A DNA stretch of 6,158 bases, taken from assembly GCA_016302625.1 (NCBI GenBank), contig JAEDNG010000056.1, positions 1 to 6,158 of the forward strand, given 5' to 3'. This DNA is from Clostridiaceae bacterium. GTDB lineage: Bacteria; Bacillota; Clostridia; Oscillospirales; Acutalibacteraceae. The notes beneath the pieces were generated by a model. The model did no database searches. It had not been told where the DNA came from and saw only the letters and a program-made list of their open reading frames with translations. Of the stretch, positions 1-4,794 are shown one piece after another (the first letter of the stretch is position 1; each line of letters begins with the position of its first letter). Both the position numbers and the translations under genes were made by a program.

Positions 1-20
1 TTTTGGCATTCGCCGTTATT

Positions 21-923
21 TTAAGCCCTGACATTCGATTTTCTCCCCTTAATATTGAGAATAAACACCGATATCAGCACAATTATTATTCCCAAAACTC
101 CCGTAACGGTAATTTTTTCATTATAAAACGCCGCACCGATAAGGGTAGCCACTACCGGCTCTATCATTGCGATTACCGGAGCCGCCGATTGGTCAACGCC
201 TACAAGACCCGCGGTATAAAGTATATACGGTATCACGGTGTTTATAAGCGCCATTAATACCGCAACCAAAAGACCTATCGGCGACTGCTTAACCGCACCG
301 AAAATTCCGCCGATATCAGAAATCGGCAGACAAACAAAAAACGCGAAAACAAAGGTGTAAAAAGTAATCGTCAACGAATGATAGCCCTTATCAAGCAAAA
401 TTTTGCTGAAAACGGTATAAAGCGAATAGCCGAAGCCTGTCAGTATCCCGTATATCAGCGCCGCCGCGCCTATTCTCTGTGCTGAACTGAAAACACCCGT
501 CACAAGACAGCAACCTATAAACGCGGTAAGGCACGCCGCACATTTTTTAACGGTAAGCGGCTGTTTAAACAAAAAGACCGACATTATCACCACAAAAAAC
601 GGCGCGGTATAAAGCAGAACCGCTGCAACCGAAAGAGAAGTCAGCGCCATTGTCTTATAATAGCAGAAGTTAAACATAACTATGCTGAAAATGCCCGCCG
701 CCGCGAAAATAACGCTATCCTTCGCTTTTATTCTAAAAAGGCTTTTATCACGAAAAAGCATTAAAAGTCCTACCATAACCGCCGAAAAAAAGGCTCTGAG
801 CAGTACAATCTGCATTTCCGAAATATTGTACTTTTCGATTGTCCTTACAAATATTCCCGCCGTTCCCCAAAGAGAAGCCGCAAGCAGGATTAAAAGCATA
901 TGAAGATTAATTTTTGTTTTCAA
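21..923 (-). CDS. EamA/DMT-family membrane transporter (drug/metabolite exporter-like)
   Basis: Predicted inner-membrane carrier of the drug/metabolite transporter superfamily, with two EamA repeats and about ten membrane helices; the substrate cannot be told. The first repeat spans roughly residues 10-145 and opens with LLILLAASLWGTAGIF. The second spans about 155-290 and contains the conserved stretch around AAPVIAMIEPVVATLIGA followed by FYNEKIT. Length (300 aa) is normal for the family. The start is uncertain. A TTG at 923 gives MKTKINLHMLLILL and has GGGGTG 10 nt upstream. An ATG at 899 lacks a visible ribosome binding site, and a TTG at 941 also reads in frame. The 923 start overlaps the end of the VanZ-like gene by 17 bp, so co-transcription and translational coupling are likely. 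The stop is TAA at 21-23. The family call is secure; function beyond export or uptake of a small metabolite is unknown. Confidence 0.88.
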   Translation of the reverse strand: MKTKINLHMLLILLAASLWGTAGIFVRTIEKYNISEMQIVLLRAFFSAVMVGLLMLFRDKSLFRIKAKDSVIFAAAGIFSIVMFNFCYYKTMALTSLSVAAVLLYTAPFFVVIMSVFLFKQPLTVKKCAACLTAFIGCCLVTGVFSSAQRIGAAALIYGILTGFGYSLYTVFSKILLDKGYHSLTITFYTFVFAFFVCLPISDIGGIFGAVKQSPIGLLVAVLMALINTVIPYILYTAGLVGVDQSAAPVIAMIEPVVATLIGAAFYNEKITVTGVLGIIIVLISVFILNIKGRKSNVRA

Positions 924-1632
924 CTGTTTCCCACACCCCAAATGTGATTTTTGAAATCCCCTTGCTTATACATTTTATTTTAAGAAAGCCGTAAAACGTC
1001 ATTGCGCCCGACACGTTGAGTATCACGTCGTCAATATCGCTGGCTCCCGTCAGAAAAACGAACTGCAAAAGCTCCACAAGCAAGACCGAAAGCAACACCG
1101 TAATAAAGACGCTGTACCATTTATTAAAGCGCCTGAAAAGGCATACCGTAAAAAACGGCAAAGGCATGAAAGCAACAAAATTTCCGATAATATTTTCAAA
1201 GCAGGCAAACAGAGTAAGCTTGCCGTTTGAATATCCGTTTATAAAAAGCCGTACCGTCGCAAACGGCACAAGATTGGTGCTATCGTTTATATAATCGGCA
1301 AAAGCCGTGCTGTTCCAGTTGAATATATTAAAAATATTCCGCCCCATACCGTCGTCTATCAGCGTAAAATCAATAAGCATAACAATATAAAAAATAAACA
1401 GCAAAAACAGCCGTTTTCCGATAACTTTTTTCCGCGCGGCTAAGTTGTTAATACCGAGCGACCGAAAGCAGGCGGCGGAATATCCGCTGATTACAACAAG
1501 TATTCCGATAAAGATTTTTTCGCCGTGAGCAAAGCTTATAAAATCAAGCGCGTGAGCTATCATTGCCAAAACCGAGGCGAAACAAACAAACGAAAGCACC
1601 GGCGAAAGAATGTCAAAATACCGCCGGTTCAA
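907..1632 (-). CDS. VanZ-like family membrane protein
   Basis: Polytopic membrane protein of the VanZ-like family, whose founder raises teicoplanin resistance in the vanA cluster by an unclear mechanism; most chromosomal members are uncharacterised. About six membrane helices are visible (near residues 8-33, 38-56, 74-92, 143-166, 173-194 and 201-218). Family landmarks are NLVPF (120-124), ENIIGNFVAFMPL (146-158), and the closing block with E187, Q190 and ASDIDDVILNVSG (197-209). The start chosen is TTG at 1632, because GGAGTGAT lies 7 nt upstream. An in-frame GTG at 1668 would add 12 residues, but it has no ribosome binding site and sits almost at the predicted transcription start. It is first in a two-gene unit, with the EamA gene overlapping its 3' end. 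No van resistance genes surround it, so a role in glycopeptide resistance should not be assumed. Confidence 0.88.
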   Translation of the reverse strand: MNRRYFDILSPVLSFVCFASVLAMIAHALDFISFAHGEKIFIGILVVISGYSAACFRSLGINNLAARKKVIGKRLFLLFIFYIVMLIDFTLIDDGMGRNIFNIFNWNSTAFADYINDSTNLVPFATVRLFINGYSNGKLTLFACFENIIGNFVAFMPLPFFTVCLFRRFNKWYSVFITVLLSVLLVELLQFVFLTGASDIDDVILNVSGAMTFYGFLKIKCISKGISKITFGVWETVENKN

Positions 1633-1639
1633 AAAATCA

Positions 1640-1643
1640 CTCC
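1640..1643 (-). promoter_or_regulatory. Ribosome binding site deciding the VanZ-like start
   Basis: GGAG (within GGAGTGAT on the minus strand) stands 7 nt before the TTG at 1632. No comparable site precedes the upstream GTG at 1668. This favours the shorter, 241-residue protein. Confidence 0.65.
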
Positions 1644-1677
1644 AAAATAAAAAACAGTGAGTATTCACATACCCACT

Positions 1678-1706
1678 ATTTTATAATGAATTAATAAAAC
1701 TGTCAA
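1678..1706 (-). promoter_or_regulatory. Sigma-A-type promoter of the VanZ-like/EamA operon
   Basis: A perfect -35 TTGACA (1706-1701), a 17-bp spacer and a -10 TAAAAT (1683-1678, 5 of 6 to consensus) sit between the deacetylase stop codon and the VanZ-like gene. Transcription should start near 1671, giving a leader of about 39 nt to the TTG start at 1632. It is the best-matching promoter in the window, and the -35 begins only 5 bp past the upstream stop codon. No terminator was seen between the deacetylase gene and this promoter, so read-through from upstream is also possible. Confidence 0.75.
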
Positions 1707-1711
1707 GAAAA

Positions 1712-2716
1712 TTAATTGTTAAGATTTCGGTGATGGTAGCCGTAGGTTTCGGGAGTCAGCGTCTCAAAGGAATATCCCATTTTCATAAGTCCCTCGATAA
1801 TTTCGGGCAGAGCCTGAACCGTCGTGGTTTTAACCGAAGAATCGTGCATCAGCACACATGCCGAATTTTTATTTTTCGCGCCGTTAAGCACGTTGTTTCT
1901 GATAAAAGTGTAGCTCGGAGTATTGGAAACCGCGTCTTCAGACGATACATTCCAATCAAAATAGGAATATCCCTTGTCCCCGACGAGCTTTACAAGCTTT
2001 GTCATTATTCCATAGCAATATTTTCGGCTGACCTGATTACTGCTGCCGCCCGGAAACCGCATAACCGTGGGTCTAACCCCGATGATACCCTCGACTATAT
2101 CGGAAAGCTTCTGCAAATCCGCGAAATACGCGTCGGTGCTTGAATAGATTTTGGAATAATCGTGGCTAGCGCTGTGAAGCCCGACCGTGTGTCCCGCGTC
2201 GTGAATATTTTTAACGTATCCTATATCATTTGAATTAATAACAAAAAAGGTTGCCTTAATTCTGTATCTGTTTAGAATTTCAAGTATTTTAAGGGTGTTA
2301 GCCGACGGTCCGTCATCAAAGGTAAGATAGCAAACCCGCCGTCCGTCAGGCGCGGTGGCCTGCGGCGATACGGCGGTAATAGCTTCCTGTTTGGCTTTTT
2401 CGGCGCTTAACGTAGCGATTTTCTTCTTAAGCTCCGCGTTTTCGTCCTCCAATTTCTTCTTCGCATCCTGTGCGCTTTTAAGCTGTGACTGCATATCGGC
2501 ATTGGCCTTTTCTTTTTCGGCGATTTGCGCCTCAAATTCCGCTATTTTGCCGTCAGCTTCCTCAATTTTGCTTTGATTTTCCTCAATCTGAGCCTTAACC
2601 GAGGCGATATAGCTGTCCTTTTTCTTAATCACGGCAACCGAAGCCAAAAGCGCTCCAACCAGCACAAAAATAATGCATGTGAAGATGATATTGGATGTCT
2701 GCTTAAAAAATTTCAC
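1712..2716 (-). CDS. Membrane-anchored polysaccharide (peptidoglycan-type) deacetylase with coiled-coil stalk
   Basis: Likely extracytoplasmic, metal-dependent de-N-acetylase of the NodB/carbohydrate esterase 4 family, acting on cell-wall or other N-acetylated glycans. A short cytoplasmic N-terminus and one membrane helix (about residues 9-30) are followed by a Lys/Glu/Ala-rich coiled coil (about 31-112), a short linker, and the NodB domain (about 127-325). All catalytic motifs are present: TFDDGPS (132-138; base D134, metal ligand D135), HSASHDY (metal ligands H181 and H185), RFPGGSS (R220), DWN (254-256), and LMHD (H291). An active enzyme is therefore expected. The start is a GTG with GAAGGA 8 nt upstream. 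The gene stands alone behind its own promoter. The length of 334 aa is larger than a bare NodB domain because of the stalk. The substrate (GlcNAc or MurNAc in peptidoglycan, or another polymer) is not resolvable from sequence. Confidence 0.93.
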   Translation of the reverse strand: MKFFKQTSNIIFTCIIFVLVGALLASVAVIKKKDSYIASVKAQIEENQSKIEEADGKIAEFEAQIAEKEKANADMQSQLKSAQDAKKKLEDENAELKKKIATLSAEKAKQEAITAVSPQATAPDGRRVCYLTFDDGPSANTLKILEILNRYRIKATFFVINSNDIGYVKNIHDAGHTVGLHSASHDYSKIYSSTDAYFADLQKLSDIVEGIIGVRPTVMRFPGGSSNQVSRKYCYGIMTKLVKLVGDKGYSYFDWNVSSEDAVSNTPSYTFIRNNVLNGAKNKNSACVLMHDSSVKTTTVQALPEIIEGLMKMGYSFETLTPETYGYHHRNLNN

Positions 2717-2724
2717 CTTGAATA

Positions 2725-2730
2725 TCCTTC
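2725..2730 (-). promoter_or_regulatory. Ribosome binding site of the deacetylase (GTG start)
   Basis: GAAGGA on the minus strand lies 8 nt upstream of the GTG at 2716 and supports that non-ATG start. The nearest upstream ATG (2741) is in another frame and stops after 12 codons. Confidence 0.65.
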
Positions 2731-2741
2731 CCGTTTTTCAT

Positions 2742-2767
2742 CCTTGCAGGCTTTTTCACCTACAAGG
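2742..2767 (-). repeat. Inverted repeat at the deacetylase transcription start (candidate operator or leader hairpin)
   Basis: On the minus strand CCTTGTAGG (2767-2759) and CCTGCAAGG (2750-2742) form nine complementary positions, one of them G-T, around an 8-nt loop. The repeat begins 2 bp after the -10 hexamer and so spans the predicted start (about 2763). That position suits a repressor operator better than a full leader hairpin, since the 5' arm would be only partly transcribed. No T-run follows, so it is not an intrinsic terminator. Confidence 0.5.
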
Positions 2768-2769
2768 CT

Positions 2770-2798
2770 ATTATAACACATCTCCCATAAAAAATATA
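2770..2798 (-). promoter_or_regulatory. Extended -10 promoter of the deacetylase gene
   Basis: TATAAT (2775-2770) matches consensus exactly and is preceded by TGT, giving an extended -10 element (TGTTATAAT). The -35 at 17-bp spacing (TATATT, 2798-2793) is poor, which is typical of extended -10 promoters. The predicted transcription start is near 2763, about 47 nt before the GTG start. Confidence 0.65.
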
Positions 2799-2809
2799 TA
2801 ATATTAGCG

Positions 2810-2830
2810 TTACAAATTATTACAAATAAT
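2810..2830. repeat. Short tandem repeat upstream of the deacetylase promoter
   Basis: Two copies of a 10-mer (TTACAAATTA then TTACAAATAA, one difference) lie head to tail at exactly one helical turn. They fall about 47-67 bp upstream of the predicted deacetylase start. They may be an activator site or an AT-rich UP-type element, or chance in AT-rich spacer DNA. Confidence 0.35.
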
Positions 2831-2841
2831 ATCAAACTTGT

Positions 2842-2887
2842 AAAAATCGAACTGCCCCGTGTTTTAAGCGGAACAGTCCTTTTTTTA
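2842..2887 (-). terminator. Intrinsic terminator of the isomerase/oxidoreductase operon
   Basis: Directly after the oxidoreductase stop codon the minus strand carries an A-run, then an 11-bp stem (2879-2869 with 2859-2849, including three G-U pairs) around a 9-nt loop, then GA and five Ts (2846-2842). Read on the plus strand the same stem has two or three mismatches but is followed by seven Ts, so weak bidirectional action is possible. It separates the sugar operon from the deacetylase gene. Confidence 0.75.
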
Positions 2888-3832
2888 TAATGATTTTAAA
2901 ATATCTATTACCGTTTCAAGCTCGTCGGGCTTTACCTTATCGGGATTTTTGTTATTTTTCACGCAGTCGGTAAAATAGCGTATTTCATTCGCATAAGCGT
3001 CGCTTTGCGGCAGGCCGATATTCCCTGTGTCGTTGCCGCTGTTATCCGAAATCGGATTCCATATTTTACCGTTCTTTTCGTATATTCTCATCTCGCCCTT
3101 TTCCCACGCGACAACCGCGTTTTCAAACTGGAACATAAATCCGACTGTGAACGGATATGGGGACGCATACCAGGAAGCCTCGGAGCTTATGAAGAACCCG
3201 TCAAATTCGTAAATCGCATTAATATAATCCTGCTCCGGGCGCTTTGCCCTGAAATCGGTGACCTTTTTCGGCTTTCCGAAAGAGTAAACCATAAAGTCAA
3301 GGTCATGGATATGCAAATCGAAAGGTACCAGACCGCTTCGCTTTTCGTCCATCATCCAGCCGTCCCAGCTCCATTTCGGATAACCGCCGAGACGCGTCAT
3401 AGAGCCGGATAAAAGCTTACCGTATGTCTTTTTATCATAAATATCTTTTACAATTTCATATTCAGGCCAGAAGCGCAGTACCTGCGCTATCATGAATTTA
3501 ACATTGTTCTTTTGAGCTGTGCCGTAAACGCGCGCCACGTCCTCACGATTTAAGGAAACAGGCTTTTCGCAAATAACGTTTATTCCCTTTTCCATCGCCT
3601 TTACCGCAAAATCGGCATGAAGATATGTAGGCAGACAAATATCGAGAATATCTATTTGTTCCTTTTGGAGCATCTCATCAAAATCGGTATAATGCCGTTT
3701 TTCCGGATATTTTTCCATTTGCTCTGGACGAATATCGCAAAGAGCGACAAGCTCTGTTTCTTCCATACTTTCCCACGCAGGGATATGCGCGCTGCTTATT
3801 CCGCCGACACCGACAAGCGCAACCTTTAACAT
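2885..3832 (-). CDS. Gfo/Idh/MocA-family NAD(P)-dependent oxidoreductase
   Basis: Predicted cytoplasmic dehydrogenase or reductase acting on a sugar, polyol or glycoside hydroxyl. The N-terminal Rossmann domain (about 1-118) opens with KVALVGVGGISSAH (nucleotide-binding glycines G8, G10 and G11). An acidic D33 at the end of the second strand fits NAD preference. The family's EKP motif is at 89-91 (catalytic K90). The C-terminal alpha/beta domain carries DLHIHDLD (172-179), with D172 and H176 in the positions of the catalytic Asp and His of inositol dehydrogenase-type members. The length (315 aa) is on the short side of normal. The ATG at 3832 is well supported by GGAGG 9 nt upstream, inside the end of the isomerase gene, which it overlaps by 7 bp; translational coupling is likely. 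It is the last gene of its operon, with a terminator immediately after it. The family is secure but the substrate is not. Confidence 0.93.
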   Translation of the reverse strand: MLKVALVGVGGISSAHIPAWESMEETELVALCDIRPEQMEKYPEKRHYTDFDEMLQKEQIDILDICLPTYLHADFAVKAMEKGINVICEKPVSLNREDVARVYGTAQKNNVKFMIAQVLRFWPEYEIVKDIYDKKTYGKLLSGSMTRLGGYPKWSWDGWMMDEKRSGLVPFDLHIHDLDFMVYSFGKPKKVTDFRAKRPEQDYINAIYEFDGFFISSEASWYASPYPFTVGFMFQFENAVVAWEKGEMRIYEKNGKIWNPISDNSGNDTGNIGLPQSDAYANEIRYFTDCVKNNKNPDKVKPDELETVIDILKSL

Positions 3833-4674
3833 TGTTCTTTACCTCCGTATATTTCATCTATTATATCGCCGAGATACTTTTTAGCATGGCGAATATCCTC
3901 TGTTTGCTGTTCGCCGGATATTTCGCGCTCAATGGTAACATATCCGTCATACCCCAACTCATGAAGCTTTTTGAAAAGCGCCTTGAAATCCACCTTGCCG
4001 TCCCCTATTCTGGTCTCTTTTCCTAAATCGTGACCGTTGGTAGGATAGCATCCGTCCTTCGCGTGAAGATTACGTACATATTTCCCGAACACATCAAGCG
4101 CATCAACCGGATTTGCCTTTCCGTAAAGGATAACATTTGCGGTATCAAGATTAACGCCTAAATTGTCACAGCCCACCGTTTCAAAACAGCGAAGCATTGT
4201 AACCGGGGTCTCCTGACCGGTTTCAAACAAAAGGTACTGACCGTTTTGCTTTAAATGCTGAGCGACAGTCCGTACCGCAACGCAAAAAGGAGCGAACTGC
4301 GGGTCGTTAGGGTTTTCGGGAATAAAGCCCATATGAGTAACAACATTTTCCACTCCGAGCTTTTTCGCAAAATCCGCGCCGTCGCACAAATTCTTAATAC
4401 GCATAACGCGGTATTCCGGCGGAACCAATCCCAAAGTCAGCTGACCGTCATAAAAATCCCATACGGACGGACCCTCCCAACCGCACCAAAATGCGGAAAT
4501 CGTTATACCGTTTTCATTTGTAAGTGTTTTTATCATTTCAAGATTTTCATCTGTCCAAAGCGCGGGATTCCAGGAAATAAGCTGGCAGTTGTCAAATCCC
4601 TCCTGCTTTAAGGATTTGAATTTTTTTGACATTTCGGATACACTGTCAAAACTAACGCAAACGCCTATCTTCAA
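3826..4674 (-). CDS. Sugar phosphate isomerase/epimerase-like TIM-barrel protein (AP endonuclease 2 superfamily)
   Basis: Predicted cytoplasmic metal-dependent enzyme of the xylose isomerase-like TIM-barrel group, which includes IolE-type dehydratases, hydroxypyruvate isomerase, sugar epimerases and subunits of some glycoside-cleaving lyases. The barrel runs essentially the whole length (282 aa, normal). Likely metal ligands are E151 (LLFETGQE), D177 (NLDTANV), H204 (NLHAKDG) and E249 (TIERE). H114 (VTHMGF) and the GDGKVDF loop (224-230) are typical of the family. The start is a TTG at 4674, seen from GAGGTGA (4687-4681) six nt upstream; the ATG that overlaps this site is out of frame and runs only a few codons. 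It is the first gene of the two-gene operon, transcribed divergently from the AraC regulator. The partner oxidoreductase implies that both act on one substrate or its oxidised product. The exact reaction is not assignable. Confidence 0.92.
   Translation of the reverse strand: MKIGVCVSFDSVSEMSKKFKSLKQEGFDNCQLISWNPALWTDENLEMIKTLTNENGITISAFWCGWEGPSVWDFYDGQLTLGLVPPEYRVMRIKNLCDGADFAKKLGVENVVTHMGFIPENPNDPQFAPFCVAVRTVAQHLKQNGQYLLFETGQETPVTMLRCFETVGCDNLGVNLDTANVILYGKANPVDALDVFGKYVRNLHAKDGCYPTNGHDLGKETRIGDGKVDFKALFKKLHELGYDGYVTIEREISGEQQTEDIRHAKKYLGDIIDEIYGGKEQC
3842..3846 (-). promoter_or_regulatory. Ribosome binding site of the Gfo/Idh/MocA gene
   Basis: GGAGG on the minus strand lies inside the last codons of the isomerase gene, 9 nt before the oxidoreductase ATG. 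It fixes that start and allows independent or coupled re-initiation. Confidence 0.75.
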
Positions 4675-4680
4675 AACGCA

Positions 4681-4687
4681 TCACCTC
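4681..4687 (-). promoter_or_regulatory. Ribosome binding site deciding the isomerase TTG start
   Basis: GAGGTGA on the minus strand is a near-perfect Shine-Dalgarno sequence six nt upstream of the TTG at 4674. The ATG that begins within this element (4681) is too close and out of frame, so TTG is the likely true start. Confidence 0.75.
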
Positions 4688-4696
4688 AAATATTTA

Positions 4697-4725
4697 TTGC
4701 ATTAACTGCGTTTTTATGATAACAT
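4697..4725 (+). promoter_or_regulatory. Weak candidate promoter of the AraC-type regulator
   Basis: TTGCAT (4697-4702), a 17-bp spacer and TAACAT (4720-4725, 4 of 6 to consensus) precede the regulator. Its -10 overlaps the -10 of the opposing operon. If correct, transcription starts near 4732 and the leader contains both direct-repeat copies, which would allow autorepression. The match is weak and other start points are possible. Confidence 0.28.
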
Positions 4726-4744
4726 ATACCATATCGCTTTTATA
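4716..4744 (-). promoter_or_regulatory. Candidate activator-dependent promoter of the isomerase/oxidoreductase operon
   Basis: An extended -10 TGTTATCAT (hexamer TATCAT at 4721-4716, 5 of 6 to consensus) is paired at 17 bp with a poor -35 (TATAAA, 4744-4739). Transcription should start near 4709, leaving a leader of about 35 nt. A weak -35 with a direct repeat just upstream fits control by the divergently encoded AraC-type regulator. Confidence 0.5.
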
Positions 4745-4749
4745 GAATA

Positions 4750-4777
4750 ATTTTGATATGTTGTATCACGATTTTGA
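4750..4777. repeat. 21-bp-spaced direct repeat, candidate AraC-type operator
   Basis: ATTTTGA occurs at 4750-4756 and again at 4771-4777, same orientation, exactly two helical turns apart; 8 of the first 10 bases match. From the predicted minus-strand start (about 4709) the copies lie at roughly -41 to -47 and -62 to -68. This is where AraC-family activators typically bind next to RNA polymerase. It is a candidate only; the core is short and AT-rich. Confidence 0.45.
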
Positions 4778-4783
4778 CCTTTA

Positions 4784-4789
4784 GAGGTG
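4784..4789 (+). promoter_or_regulatory. Ribosome binding site deciding the AraC-type regulator start
   Basis: GAGGTG lies 5 nt before the ATG at 4795 and sets that start. A longer in-frame reading from a TTG at 4753 has no ribosome binding site and would add residues encoded by the likely operator region. Confidence 0.75.
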
Positions 4790-4794
4790 TTGTT

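Noticed and set aside
1..20. Possible terminator after the EamA gene (GGC-ATTC-GCC)
   Set aside because: A 3-bp stem with no T-run in the right direction; the window ends too soon to judge.
3..257. Open frame on the plus strand opposite the EamA transporter
   Set aside because: It lies wholly antisense to a well-supported membrane protein; its Arg/Tyr/His-rich translation resembles no domain and it has no ribosome binding site.
907..1668. Glycopeptide resistance determinant because of the VanZ-like protein
   Set aside because: No vanHAX, vanRS or vanY homologue is in the window. The neighbouring deacetylase is a NodB-type enzyme, not a carboxypeptidase. VanZ-like proteins are common in chromosomes without resistance.
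1689..1717. AATTAAT / ATTAATT inverted repeat flanking the -35 of the VanZ operon
   Set aside because: The arms are pure A/T, nearly self-complementary, and one lies in the end of the deacetylase gene; in AT-rich DNA this is expected by chance.
1730..2143. 137-codon plus-strand open frame opposite the deacetylase
   Set aside because: Antisense to the NodB catalytic domain; the translation has no recognisable family and is explained by codon bias on the opposite strand.
2703..2741. Twelve-codon leader reading frame overlapping the deacetylase start on the minus strand
   Set aside because: It starts with ATG but has no properly spaced ribosome binding site (AGGTGA is 14 nt away), and its peptide shows no attenuation-type codon run. 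It is noted only because it overlaps the GTG start.
3005..3412. 135-codon plus-strand open frame opposite the oxidoreductase
   Set aside because: It is antisense to conserved Gfo/Idh/MocA sequence, has no start signals, and its composition is typical of a shadow frame.
4255..4611. 118-codon plus-strand open frame opposite the isomerase
   Set aside because: It is antisense to the conserved TIM barrel and has no promoter or ribosome binding site.
4753..4794. Longer N-terminus for the AraC-type regulator from a TTG at 4753
   Set aside because: No ribosome binding site precedes it, the extra residues are encoded by the likely operator, and the ATG at 4795 has a good GAGGTG site.
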